From the NCBI GenBank assembly GCA_963693315.1, contig OY856186.1, positions 97,868,556-97,932,555 on the forward strand: 64,000 bases of DNA, read 5' to 3'. Of the stretch, positions 19,686 through 30,960 are shown piece after piece (the stretch's first letter is position 1; each line of letters opens with the position of its first letter). The DNA comes from Diogma glabrata. Taxonomy: Eukaryota; Arthropoda; Insecta; Diptera; Cylindrotomidae. Made by a program: the position numbers and the translations under genes. Under the pieces are notes generated by a model. The model worked only from the letters and a program-made list of their open reading frames with translations. It ran no database searches and was not told the DNA's origin.

Positions 19686-21041
19686 GTTTTTAGTTTTGGG
19701 CAGCGATGTATATCAAACATAACTGTTTGTTAAAATACATGTATTTTTTATCTCTGTTTAGAAATTTATTACAAAACTAACACGAATCATCAATATGTTG
19801 CCGGAAATTTATAACAGATCATAAATTAACATAATTTAGTGAAAATTGATACAATCAATAAACTACTCAAAAACCTCTTTATTTAGCGTTTCGAGAAAAT
19901 ATTAAAAAATCACAAATTCATATTTCTTTCAAAATTCCAAAAATATTGTTAAAAGTTAAATAAAATCAAACTTTTTTCAAAAATTCTGAAAATATTTCAA
20001 AATTTATAACAAAATCAAAAATTGAAACTTTTTTCATAATTCCAAAAATATTCTAAAAATTAGAATAAAATCAAATATTTAAACCTTTTTTAAGTCCTAA
20101 TAATATTTCAAAAACCCTTAAAAATTCAAACTTTTTCCAAAATTCTAAAAATATTGCAAAAATTATAACAATATCAAATATTGAAACTTTTTTCAAAATT
20201 CCAAAAATTATAATAAAATCAAAAATTTAAAATTTTTCAAAACTTTTTCCAAAATTCTAAAAATATTGCAAAAATTATAACAAAATCAAAAATACAAACT
20301 TTTATTAAAATTCCAAAAATATTGGATGACTATAACAAATTAAAAAATCCCATGTCACATTTACGTCATACAACTGCTAAATTTTTTTTTTCTAAAAATT
20401 GGCTAAAAAAATAAATAAAATCATTTTTTTGACACACTTGACAATATTTTTTAGACAAACTTATAATGCAATAAAATTCTCAATAATAATAATACCATTT
20501 TCATTTCATACAAATAACTAATTTTATTATTTTCTAAAAAAATAAATGAAAATCATTCTTTTGACACACTTGACATTATTTTTTTGACAAAAATTATAAT
20601 GGCATAATTTTCTATAATAAATAATAATAATAAAATTTCATGTCATACAAATAATATTTTATTTTTTTCCAAAAAATTTGGTAAAAATCTAAATAAAAAT
20701 CTTTCTTTTGACACACTTGACAACATTTTTTTGACAAACTTATAATGCAATAATCTAGTATATGCAAATTTCCTTGTTTTGACACACTTGACGATTTTTT
20801 TGACACACTTCCGGTACGGCTATCGAACACATTGTCCTTTCGGTTCTTCCCATTAAGTATACCTATTTTTAGAAATCCGTCCAGCGGTTTTCGAGATTTC
20901 GTCGGTTGTGACGGACGGCGGGCAGACAGACATACATTTTATTTTTGCTTTTTTACAATCAGTAGGTCCTAAAACGTCGAGAAATGCCAAAAAAGTGGGG
21001 GTAAGAAGTTCACTTTTGGCTCATGAATGTAATACTTAGGT
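19686..21041 (-). mobile_element. Tandem-repeat-rich element, copy 1
   Basis: It is an inverted copy of 39782-41381. Three zones are shared: an end with acctaagtattacattcatgag; a zone with several ~120-130-bp units containing ttgacacacttgacaa and an ATT-rich spacer (20400-20830); and a zone of ~50-bp units built on aattccaaaaatatt...aaaatcaaa (19900-20330). A cgtccg-rich block (20870-20935) lies near the first end. No coding potential. It interrupts the minus-strand LINE. Class is unknown; no TIRs seen. Confidence 0.65.
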
Positions 21042-21049
21042 TTTTTCAA

Positions 21050-21185
21050 AACTGAAGTAATTTGGATCTTTTCTATAAACATTAAATTCATCGGTAAAGA
21101 GCTCAGAAGTATAAATATTATAATTATGAAAAGTTTCATTAATACAAATAACATCATAAGTGTAAGGTTCATCTTACACATAAGG
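21050..21185 (-). pseudogene. LINE endonuclease fragment
   Basis: Reading toward lower coordinates the sequence encodes YDVICINETFHNYNIYTSEL followed by FTDEFNVYRKD. This is the E-containing motif of an apurinic-type LINE endonuclease (I-VL-ETW class) and the VYR-D block that follows it. It belongs in order upstream of the RT relic at 18352-19680. Confidence 0.7.
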
Positions 21186-21248
21186 TTTAAACAAATAAAA
21201 AAGATCCATACGAAAACGATCACCTGTTGGACGACACTTTTTTTATTG

Positions 21249-21627
21249 CAATTTCACCATGCTTTTTCGTTAGAATATAAAAAAAAAAGTAGGTCGTATT
21301 TTTTTGCTTCTCTCTCTCCGTTCTCTCGTGGTTTCCTCTTGCAAATTCAACGATTATGGCTGCAGGGTCAAATTTAAGAGTTTGTTAAAAATCGACGGCT
21401 TAACGGATTTTAACGATTTATATCTCGTTTGGAAGATAATTTAATATAAGTACTTTAATATAAAAATAATTTAAAAAAATATTTTAGGACAAAGTATGGT
21501 CAGAATACTATAAGTAATTTTATTTTTTAAGTTTTTTATCAAAAGGGCCTCATCGAAATTTTTATTTTATTTATTTTTTAAATCTTCAATTTATTCTCTT
21601 TTGAACTAAAAATAAAAAAAAGTTTTA
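21249..21627 (+). repeat. Left arm of a ~380-bp inverted repeat pair
   Basis: It matches the reverse complement of 34413-34796 closely. Shared blocks include cgattatggctgcagggtcaa, atatctcgtttggaagataat, ggtcagaatactataagtaat and aaaagggcctcatcgaaat. A (CT)n stretch lies at 21309-21325. After removing the LOA LINE (23609-34044), the arms flank about 2.4 kb containing the transposase-like relic at 22640-23608, so they may be terminal inverted repeats. Confidence 0.7.
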
Positions 21628-22192
21628 TGAAGGCGATTAATAGAAAAACGAGACATGTTTACGATATGATTCGCATTGTACTCTGGATTTATTTAATTTT
21701 TAGTATGAGCAATTGAGCTTGTCTATTAACACACGTTATGAAAACTTGCTGACAAATTCTTTTCGCTATATGGACTATAATTTTTAATTCATAAAATAGC
21801 AAACATTATAAGTGTGGTTGGTTATAATAAAATCCAAAACGCATCCTAAACGTCAATCTTTGTTCATTTTTTTATACAGTCACAGGGAGGAAGAAACTAT
21901 TATTTTTTTTGTGTTAGGTTTTTTTCTTATAGATTTAAAAGAAACTCGCAATAATTGTATAATTTTGAATCAAATGAAAAATTTACGCACGTCTATCGGT
22001 AGACATAACTCTTTCTCTCTGAGACAAATAAAGGAAAACAAACAAACAAAAAAACGATTCGACATAAAAGGAGTCACGTAGGGATTGCAATCCCGTGGTG
22101 TTTATGGATCCCGGGACTACGTGACTCATAAATTTTAAATCTCGGGATGTCTGGGATCTAAAAAATCGTATAGAAAAGCCATCCTTTATTTT

Positions 22193-22426
22193 TTGATGCT
22201 GCACGATCTGCTGTCGTTTACAAATTCACTCTCTGAACAGTTACAAAGCAAAAATATAATAATTTCTAGCACAAGCGCTTTAATTAAAACTACTTTCTTG
22301 ATGCATAAAAAATGCAGAGATGATACTAAATTTAAAATTATTTTTAACAAAAGAAGGGATTTTGCAGAACTTTGCGGTATTCGCTTCGATGAAACAACAC
22401 CAGAAGACAAAGATCTAGCAGAGTAA
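22193..22426 (+). pseudogene. Possible fragment of a hAT/ZMYM1-like protein
   Basis: A 77-codon frame contains TNSLSEQLQSKNIIISSTSA...CRDDTKFKIIFNKRRDFAELCGI. The pattern of an RDD followed by an F..I...A-type helix is reminiscent of the central region of ZMYM1-like hAT-derived proteins. The similarity is weak and remembered, not computed. No start context or neighbouring hAT domains are visible. Confidence 0.3.
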
Positions 22427-22639
22427 CCAAGGTAGCTCAAAAGCATTTTATTTTTATTTCTAAGTCCATGCATTTGCTTTTAAATATATGTGTATGTTAT
22501 GTTTTACGAAAAAAATCTTATTATGTCATTTAAATTCTCGCCCCTTCCTAAGATTTTGGTGCAATAACGCCACTGCTTCCGACAGCGAATATCGTTTTAC
22601 ATATATCGACATGTCTTCACTATTTGGAATAAGGAATGA

Positions 22640-23608
22640 AATTTCTGTGTTCCTGGTATAGTTTTCACCTTAATATATTTGTTTTTTAACTTCCTTGCCA
22701 TTCTGTCATGTTCTTCCTGGCTGCATAAAATTCTGCTTATAATCGTGTTTGTTGATTGCAGCCATTTAAATAAGTCTTTGACAGTTAGTATGTGATCGGA
22801 ATAGATAAACTGGTTTTGGTGGCCATGCGCTTTATAGTTCCTCCAATAGCGTCACAAGCACCCTTACCATGGTATGTAGCAAAAAAATGCCACTCTGTTT
22901 ATATGCTGTTCTTTTTCCATTAGACATAAATTATAAAAATTCTTTTTATTTTTATACTGTGAGGCTGCCCCATCTGAGAAGAAATATAACATGTTAATCG
23001 TGGAGAATTTTTGTTTTAAAAATTCTATCAATTTAGTTTGGAATAGATACACGGATATATGATTATGTTCTAAACTAAAAACACCTCCTTCTTTAATCAA
23101 TAATATACTTCCTCTCGTCATATAAAATGATACATTATAAACTCTGATGCTATTTTTCGGATAGAACATGACATCGGTAAAGCAGTAAGAATCAAATATT
23201 TTTCTGAATTGCTGGTTGTTGTTCACATTTTATCTTTCAATTCCTGAATTATTTGTCATCATTCTCTTCACTGTAATCACTTTCATTTGACTGTTGAAAT
23301 GTTGTTGAAGCAATGACCTGCGTTACTGTTTCCAATTTTCTCTTTTTATATGTTTTACTCCTTAACCGTCTGTTTGAAATAGGACGTTTTCCTAACGAAG
23401 TAATAGTTGCGTTTAAACTGCCGATGGATTTATTCAAGTCAAATTCAAATTCATTTCTACCTATACTTCGATTTGTTGACTCAGAGCATGTCGAATTTGT
23501 TTCTATTTCTTCAAATTGTGAAGTTGATGATCCTGGATCAGGTTGATTTTCTATTGCAGCTGTTCGAATTCTTGTTTTCTTAGTTAATAAAAGTTTACAC
23601 GTCACATA
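22640..23608 (-). pseudogene. Degraded transposase-like gene with SDG...QYKNKKNF motif
   Basis: Reading down from 23608, a Ser/Thr- and basic-rich N-terminal part (to 23249) is followed, after a shift, by 23226-22864. That part contains FSLEHNHISVYLFQTKLIEF and then YFFSDGAASQYKNKKNFYNL. In another frame a HGKGACDAIGGTIKRMATK block follows (about 22860-22800), then a KDLFKWLQ...EEHDRMARK tail to about 22640. I recall this SDG-QYKN-HGKGACD pattern from many repeated arthropod and cnidarian genes thought to be TE-derived, but I cannot name the family with certainty. The acidic residues could be part of a nuclease site. It has at least two frameshifts and a stop. Confidence 0.6.
23596..23608 (+). 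repeat. Target-site duplication of the LOA-like LINE, left copy
   Basis: TACACGTCACATA here is repeated exactly at 34032-34044, directly after the LINE's 3' tail. Length and placement fit target-primed reverse transcription, and fix the LINE 5' end at about 23609. Confidence 0.8.
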
Positions 23609-24585
23609 GAGTTTGGTTTCGATTGTCAACCGATGCGGTCGACTTTCGTTTTTTTATTCTTATCATTTTGCAATTATTATAATTACAATAAATTCACAAT
23701 TTTTTATATAATTTTTTTGTTGCTAACTTTTCTCTAATTATCAATAACAGTGAAGTGGAGTGAATTTCAGTTTTTTTTAAATAGTGCAATTGTGTCTAAT
23801 AGCCTGTTTTAAATACCATTCTACAACAATTAACAGTGGCAGTGATAGATAGTGTATAGTGATAGTGTTGATTTAATTTGTGCTCGACTTTGTTTTTCTT
23901 CAAAACAAGAGGTACAACAACAAACAATGATAAATTAGTAGTATATCTAATAAAATACTACACAATAGAGGTATTTATAATCACTGATAAGCTCTCTTCT
24001 CAAATAAATAATAACGGGATACATAAAGTGAATACTAAACTTATTAATTCAACATTTTTGATTATCATAATAAACGTCCTTATCACCGGTAATATTTAAT
24101 ATGATTGCTAACTAAATCCTCTGCAATAAATGTACGGAATTAAAATAGAAAAAAGATCTTTTTGAATGGAAACAAATAACGTTACAGAAATAATTTGGGT
24201 TTTTTTTTTCCTAATATTAATAAACAATAACAAATTTTGTTGTGTTTTGAGTGAGTGATTTACAATTTTTTATATAAAAAAATACAAAAAAAAAAATTTA
24301 TACTAATAACAACAAATTTATGATATAATTATGAATACAGTGAAGAATTAAAATCACTTAATTTTAAGTTGATCGTTCCTTTGCTTGTAACTTAATTGTG
24401 CCACGACGGTGACGTCTTTTCGCAAATTCGAAGCTGAAGCGGTACCAGCCGTATGTGGAGGTCCTTCCCTGGTAACCAGCACGACGGCAAAGTCTAACGA
24501 CTAAGCTGAAGCGCTGGTTTTGGTTTGGTTTTCTTTTTGTTTTTTTTCTTTTTTATTTTTTTTGTGTCTTCTTTAAGATTATCTA

Positions 24586-25705
24586 ATGGATAGCTTAAGG
24601 ATAGCACAAATAAACTTGCAGCATAACAAATCTGCTTCTGCTGAATTATGTCAAGCGATTGTTATGCAGCATACAAATATAGTTTTGATTCAGGAACCAT
24701 GGGTAAACAAAAATCAAATACTTGGTCTGAATTGTAAACAGGGCAGGCTGTTTGTCGGTACAGTTACCGAAAACCCTCGTTCGTGTGTGTATTTGTCGAA
24801 TGACATCTTTGGCATACTTATACCTCAATGTAGTGGTAAAGATGCCGTGGCTGTTAAAGTTACGGTAAAAATCGAGGGTGTTGATACTGACGTAGTTTTC
24901 GCATCCATGTATCTACCGTATGATGGCACCACTCCAATCCAGGATCTTGTCAAGGTGGTGGAGTTCTGCAGTAACAAGAACCTGCCCTTGATCCTGGGGT
25001 GCGATGCAAATGCGCATCATGGAATTCGGGGCAGTTCAGATAACAACAGACGAGGAACAGACCTCGTAGAATTTCTTCATGGTACAGATCTAGAAATTCT
25101 AAATAAGGGAAACGCTCCCACTTTTTCAAATGCAATTAGAGAGGAAGTAATTGACATTACCCTCACTAGCCTAGTTTTGGTTAAACGGGTTGGAAATTGG
25201 AGAGTATCGCAAGATATTCTCACGTCAGACCATAATTGCATAAATTTTGACTTTAAAGTCGATATGGTGGTAAAAGACAGTTTTAGAAATCCCAAATCTA
25301 CTGATTGGGATATGTACAAACTACTTCTTGACCAATTGTTACTTGACTTTGATCCGTCAATCAAGTGTACACAAGACATTGAAAATGTTGCGAATCGGAT
25401 TCAAGAGTGTATGGTCAAGGCTTTTGAAGAATCTTGTCCACATAGGGTGTTTCATCATGAAGAAAATTCACCTTGGTGGAATAGAAAACTAAAAAGGCCG
25501 AGATCTACAGTCAGGAAACTCTTAAAGCTAAGCAAACAAATAATACCGATGACTGGATCACTTATCGTGATAGTCGGAGGGAATATAAATACAGCATTAG
25601 GAGTGCTAGAGAGAGTGCATGGAAGAAATTTTGTGAATCCATAGAAAGTTATCCTGTGGCAGCTAGACTTCACAAAGCACCCTCAAAAGAACCCAAATAC
25701 CAACC
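24586..25705 (+). pseudogene. LINE endonuclease domain and linker (LOA-like), split from its RT
   Basis: The frame opens at MDSLRIAQINLQHNKSA, the standard N-terminus of this endonuclease (RIAQINL..N). It shows VLIQEPW (catalytic E), SMYLPYDG, LILGCDANAHH (GCDxN-A-H) and LTSDHNCI (SDH). These residues form the target-nicking active site, and all are present. The zero frame stops at 25644, but the linker (WITYRDSRREYKYSIRSARESAWKKF...KAPSKEP) continues in the neighbouring frame from about 25530 until the LINE insertion near 25706. The break is a single indel. It resumes as RT at about 27930. Confidence 0.85.
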
Positions 25706-27942
25706 GGGCTTACTGCTTATTTCAAAGCTGCGGATTGGCAAGGACTTAAAAGTTTTTTTAGATGTTTTCCTTGGAAACGCTATTGCCTTACCGGCCAAGA
25801 CCCAGACATAGCTGCATCAAATTTTTCTGAAACTGTAATTGATGGTATGCACAGATTTATTCCTAATAAATTGATCATTCCAAAAACTGATCTATGGTTT
25901 TCTAGTAAATGCAAAAAAGCTATAAAAGTTAAAAAAAAGGCTTTTCGAAAGTATAATCAAAACAAAACCGATGAAAACCTTAGACAGTACCGTAAAGAGA
26001 GAAATTTATGTCGTAAGTTAATAGATGAAGAGAAACATCTATTTAATAGGAAAAAAGCATCTAAATTCGCAGAACATCCGACTGGTTCACGCAATTTCTA
26101 TAAAGCCGCAAAGGCTGTCCAAAGCAACTTTTGTAAATCTTCCCTACCGCCTCTTGTTAATAGAGATGTCCCTATCATTGATCCAAAAGAGAAAGCTAAT
26201 TTGCTTGGGCATTATTTCTCTTTAAATTCTACTTTAAAAGAACCTAATTTCCAACCTAAACCTATTTCTAAAGTTTCTTATAAAATGAGGCGGATAATTT
26301 TTCGGAAAAACATTGTTCGAAAAATGCTTTTAAAAATCAATACTAACAAGGCAACAGGCCCTGATTTTATTCCTCCGATTATACTTAAAACATTTGCTAG
26401 GGAGCTAGCACCAATCCTCACTAAAATCTTCTATTTGTCATATAAGAAAGGAATTTTTCCTGAAATTTGGAAAATGGCTAGTGTACAGCCAGTTTCAAAA
26501 AAGGGCAGTAAGACTGATCCTACGAATTACAGACCCATTTCAATTTTATCGGTAGTTGCTAAAATTTTTGAGAAATATGTCAATTTTAATTTAATGAGCT
26601 TCTTAGAGTCTTCCAAATTAATTAATGAGAGACAATATGGATTTCGAAAAGGAAGAGCGACGGGAGATTTGCTGTCTTTTGTCACTCATATCTGGAACAA
26701 GTCGCTTGAAAACTTTGGAGAAACATTCGGTGTTGCTCTTGATATTTCCAAGGCATTTGACAAAGTTTGGCATAACAACCTTATATGCAAATTGAGATCC
26801 TATGGTTTAGACGAGCAGCTTATATCTTGGACACAGAGCTTTATATCTGATCGAAAGTTTCGGGTCAATGTTGACGGTGTATCATCGAATACTTTTTCAA
26901 CTAATGCAGGAGTTCCTCAGGGTTCCGCTTTGTCACCAACTCTTTTTCTTATCTATATTAATGATTTGTTGGACTCAACGGTTCATCCTATACATAGTTT
27001 TGCTGATGACAGCACGCTTCATGCGTCTCATGAAGCACCTAAATTATATACACCCTTAGCGCTTAGTGAGTGTAGATCAAAGTTGATAGATTCCCTTAAC
27101 ACTGATCTTAAAACAATTATGGATTGGGGTATTGCTAACAGTGTTGAATTCAATACAAGCAAAACACAGGTTTGTCATTTTTCTAGGATAACGACACCCA
27201 ATCCTTTTCCATTAACGTTTGGCCCCAAAAATCTTTTAGAGAATGAGTCTGTCAGACTTCTAGGAGTTGAGATTGAAAATAATATGAAGTGGAATTCTCA
27301 TATTTTTAATCTGGCTAAGAATGCTGTTCAAAAGTTAGGATTTTTGGGGCGATGTCGTAAGTTTTTCGATAGCAAACAACTTCTTTTAGTTTATAAATCT
27401 TTTATACGTCCCTGCATGGAATACTGTTCTCACATATGGGGTGGAGCTTACTTGAGTAGTCTCAACTGCCTTGATTCTGTACAGCGTAGAGCTATTAAAC
27501 TCATTGGTAACCCAAGTCTTACTAACGGTCTTGATTCCTTGCAGCACAGAAGAAATGTTGCTGATTTGACTATATTTTATAAATATATTATGGATGAGCG
27601 AGCTTCTGAAGAGATCAAATCGATTTTACCTAAATCAGCAAACCTTTCGCGTCACACCAGAGCAAACGCAACAGCGCATCCCTTTACAGTACAAATAATT
27701 AGGTGTAGAACTGTAGCCTTCCAACGTGACTTTTTCAACAGAGTCTCTCATCTTTGGAATGCCTTACCTTCCTGGGTTTTTCCTGATGAATTTAATCCTC
27801 AAGGCTTTAAAGTTAACGTTCATAAATTTCTCAGAGAATCTTAATTTTTATTCCATTCTTATCCCTAGTTGGCATGGTATCTTCGGATATTCAGAGACGT
27901 TAATTTATAATTTGTTATAATTAACACTAAACATGCCTAACT
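25706..27942 (+). mobile_element. 5'-truncated CR1/Jockey-like LINE inserted in the LOA-like LINE
   Basis: The left junction falls between ccgggctt (LOA coding) and actgcttatttc (new LINE coding). The right junction lies near 27925-27935, before aatataaatggcaggtat, where LOA coding resumes. Joining the flanks gives a plausible LOA linker. The insertion lacks an endonuclease, so it is truncated at the 5' end. Its 3' UTR is about 90 bp, with no clear poly(A) or tandem tail. Only CTT is shared at both edges, so the TSD is unresolved. Confidence 0.75.
25712..27844 (+). CDS. Reverse transcriptase ORF, open over ~711 codons
   Basis: The frame is open from the junction; the first ATG is 25847. RT blocks: the KKGSKTDPTNYRPISILSV block, ERQYGFRKGRATGDLL, GVALDISKAFDKVWH, the GVPQGSALSPTLFLIYINDL block and SFADDSTLHAS (catalytic FADD near 26998-27015). 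A thumb/C-terminal region follows with RPCMEYCSHIWGGAYL, VQRRAIKLIG and a LWNALPSWVFP ending typical of CR1/L2/Jockey-like polymerases. It would copy the LINE RNA at a nicked target. No stops or shifts interrupt it, making it the best-preserved LINE frame in the window, although the endonuclease is missing. Related relics: 13385-14125 and 18352-19680. Confidence 0.88.
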   Translation, partial: TAYFKAADWQGLKSFFRCFPWKRYCLTGQDPDIAASNFSETVIDGMHRFIPNKLIIPKTDLWFSSKCKKAIKVKKKAFRKYNQNKTDENLRQYRKERNLCRKLIDEEKHLFNRKKASKFAEHPTGSRNFYKAAKAVQSNFCKSSLPPLVNRDVPIIDPKEKANLLGHYFSLNSTLKEPNFQPKPISKVSYKMRRIIFRKNIVRKMLLKINTNKATGPDFIPPIILKTFARELAPILTKIFYLSYKKGIFPEIWKMASVQPVSKKGSKTDPTNYRPISILSVVAKIFEKYVNFNLMSFLESSKLINERQYGFRKGRATGDLLSFVTHIWNKSLENFGETFGVALDISKAFDKVWHNNLICKLRSYGLDEQLISWTQSFISDRKFRVNVDGVSSNTFSTNAGVPQGSALSPTLFLIYINDLLDSTVHPIHSFADDSTLHASHEAPKLYTPLALSECRSKLIDSLNTDLKTIMDWGIANSVEFNTSKTQVCHFSRITTPNPFPLTFGPKNLLENESVRLLGVEIENNMKWNSHIFNLAKNAVQKLGFLGRCRKFFDSKQLLLVYKSFIRPCMEYCSHIWGGAYLSSLNCLDSVQRRAIKLIGNPSLTNGLDSLQHRRNVADLTIFYKYIMDERASEEIKSILPKSANLSRHTRANATAHPFTVQIIRCRTVAFQRDFFNRVSHLWNALPSWVFPDEFNPQGFKVNVHKFLRES

Positions 27943-29379
27943 TTGAATATAAATGGCAGGTATACGGAATCTGTGGAAGAAACAGCACAACATCTGCTTT
28001 GTACACATTTGCCGGGTAGCAGCACCACTGCTGAGATGAAAGAACAACTAACTGTAACTCCAAACAAAGATAGTTGGATCTTGGCTGAGAATGTGGTGAA
28101 CAGAAGATCTCTGAGATGGGCCATAGACTCCTTCAACCCATTTAAGTCGCCTGGTCCTGATGGAATCTATCCATGCATGCTACAGAACAATGTGCATTGC
28201 CTCATCGAATCACTGTTAAATTTATATAGGGCATGTCTAGCATATGGCTATGTCCCAGAAGCGTGGCGGAAAGCTAGAGTTGTTTTCATACCAAAACCAG
28301 GTAAAAACAACTATAGTGAAGCCAAGTCATTTCGACCAATAAGTCTGAACTCATTTGTCCTCAAAACTCTGGAAAGACTGGTTGACCGTTATATAAGGGA
28401 CACCGCCTTACTACAGTTTCCACTGAGTACCAATCAGCATGCATACCAGATTGGGAAATCGGTGGAAACAGCTGCGCATCATTTGGTGACGAAAATTGAA
28501 AGAGCACTAGATGCCAAAGAATTCGCTTTGGGTGTTTTTTTAGATATAGAAGGTGCTTTTGATAATACCACCTTCGAATCAATCAGGACTGCGGCATCAC
28601 TACATGGAATTAGTAGCACGATCTCAAATTGGATCGTGTCTATGTTGAGCTGCCGCATAGCCTTTGTTGAAATGGGTAATACTACTGTTTCAGTTTCCGT
28701 CAAACGGGGTTGTCCACAGGGTGGTATTCTCTCACCTCTTCTGTGGACTTTGGTAGTTGATAGTCTTCTTAAGAGACTGAATCAATCGGGACCCTATTCT
28801 CAGGGTTACGCTGATGATATTGCCATACTGGCAATTGGGAAAGACCTTCGCACTCTTGTGGATCTTATGCAAAATTCATTGAAGGTGGTTGAAGAGTGGT
28901 GTGGGGAGCAAGGACTTGCAGTCCATCCTTCCAAATCACAGGTAGTCTTATTTACCAACAAGAGAAAAGTGCCTGCAACACCAAGTCTGTATCTTTTCAG
29001 TATGCAGTTGAGCTACTCGGATGAGGTTAAGTTTTTAGGCATTATTCTCGACAAAAGGTTAAATTGGAACACACATTTAACAAAAAAAATTGATAAGGCT
29101 GTCATTTCTTTTTGGCAATGCCGTCGGTCCTTCGGTCGTTATTGGGGCCTTAGTCCCAAAATTATCCTATGGATATACACAGCAATAATCAGACCAACAC
29201 TTGTTTTTGCATGTGTTGTCTGGTGGCCAAAGACGGAGAAATAATACGTATGTGCTAGATTAAATAAAATACAGAGAATGGCATGTGTAGGTATTAGTGG
29301 CTCAATGCGGACCACGCCAACACTGTCGTTGGAAGCCATGTTGGGTCTGGCTCCTTTACATCTACATGTAGAGTACATG
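27943..29379 (+). pseudogene. Reverse transcriptase of the LOA-like LINE
   Basis: It is in register from the linker NGRYTESVEETA. It carries SPGPDGIYPCML, WRKARVVFIPKPGK, the SFRPISLNSFVLKTLERL block, LGVFLDIEGAFDNT, the CPQGGILSPLLWTLVVDSL block and GYADDIAIL (catalytic YADD near 28806-28817). A TAA at 29242-29244 interrupts the frame, after which LNKIQRMACVGISGSMRTTP and EAMLGLAPLHLHVEYM continue in the same register up to the CCCGA insertion at 29380. The polymerase core is otherwise complete. Confidence 0.88.
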
Positions 29380-29439
29380 CCCGACTGGAAATTAGTTCAG
29401 GGAACCTGGATTATGATCAGATCCGGATCAGATTTTCCG

Positions 29440-29690
29440 TAATACGGCCATCTGATCAGTTCCTGATCAGCGTACAGTACCGTTTCCCTTGATCCGGCCA
29501 TCTGATCAGTTACTGATCAGCGTGCAGTACTTTATCCGTTGATCCGGCTATCTGATCAGTTACTGATCAGCGTGCAGTACTTTATCCGTTGATCCGGCTA
29601 TCTGATCAGTTACTGATCAGCGTGCAGTACTTTATCCGTTGATCCAGTCATAGGATCAGTTTCTGATCGAAAAAACTCATCTTATCCGAT
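29440..29690. repeat. 50-bp tandem array in the left subterminal region
   Basis: About five units with period 50 contain cgtgcagtactttatccgtt and gatccggctatctgatcag; the central ones are identical. The palindromic ctgatcag and atccgg-type motifs suggest repeated protein-binding sites, but this is inference. Confidence 0.85.
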
Positions 29691-29837
29691 GTCCTGAACT
29701 GGATAATAATACAAAATTTAGTTTTTTACCTAATCCATTCTGTATATAATATTGCTCATTAAACAATAAATTCGTTATTAATGGTATAACTGAATTATTA
29801 TTTTGATTATATTATCGACGTCATAATAGTACATTCA

Positions 29838-30438
29838 CCCGAGCAGAAATTAGTTAGGGAAAACCTGAATACAGTCAGGTCGTGATCAGGGCCTGGTCAG
29901 TCCTACAAGAGCAATCTCTATTAGAGCAAGCTGATGTGGGTCTGTCCAGGACCTGATTTAGAATACCCTTTTAGGGTTAACCTTATTTGAATACATCCGG
30001 CCCGGATCAGGTTTCTTGTATTTGACCCCTAGCTGAAATTTCAATTGGTTAAAATTCACTAGAGTATTATTCATTTTAGAAATATATAGTTAAAATCGTT
30101 TCATGTATATTTTAGTTATAGCTTCTCAGCTATAATAATAGTCATTAAGGTGGTATGTATGTTTTAATTTTTTCCATTGTAATTTTTTTATTTTAATTTG
30201 ATTAATTTATGTATATAATATATAAATATATATCAGGGTCTGGTCCGGATATCCCAATCAGGGCCTGATCCGATTATCCCAATCAGGGTCTGATCCGGTA
30301 ATCCCAATCAGGACCTGATAGGGCAAAAGCGTTACACTCATGATCAGGGCCCAATCAGGCTGTCCTACCAATGCCTGATCCGGGTTAAGGCAAACCTGAT
30401 CAGGGCCTTACTTGAGCCCTGACAAATTTCTGCTCGGG
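29838..30438. mobile_element. Nested CCCGA-type element (601 bp)
   Basis: Ends are CCCGAGCAGAAATT and AATTTCTGCTCGGG. Flanking dinucleotides are CA (left) and TA (right), a possible decayed 2-bp duplication. The subterminal zones contain repeated atcagggcctgatccg-like units (for example 30235-30320). The interior shares the ctagagtattat...ttttag block with 9703-9760, linking it to the split copy at 5-10035. Confidence 0.75.
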
Positions 30439-30960
30439 TACTTAACTTAAAATTTTTTTGTTCAAAAAATTTTCTCATTCTTCACGAATTTTTAATAACT
30501 TTTTAAAAAGTTAATTATAATATACTTAACTGTAATAATTAACTGTAGACTGAATCTATTTAATTGTTTAATATTTTGTACTTATAAGTACAAATTTATT
30601 GTAGAATCGAAAACAGCATTGTCAAACTTACAGTGGTGAGGGATCTTGCTTGTTAACCTAAAGCATATAATTTAAATTTTTATCTTGCATCTCCTCTTTA
30701 CTCAAGAATTTCCAGATGTTTTTTGTTAGCAGTAATTGGTGAAATACTTATTATGTTGCTCAAAAATTATTCTATTTGAAATATGACAAGTGATCTAAAG
30801 CAGGTATGGGTGAAGTTAGTTTTCGAATCCAAACTTGGATCCATACCTTCCTAAGAGCCTATGTGACAAAGAGTTTTATGATACCATTGGGAAAATCATC
30901 AATAATGCCAAAACTTGGACTAAATAAAATAAAAATAAGAAATAATTAACAAACTTACTG

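Noticed and set aside
29440..29690. Possible CRISPR-like array (50-bp direct repeats)
   Set aside because: The units are contiguous tandem repeats without unique spacers, in a eukaryotic TE.
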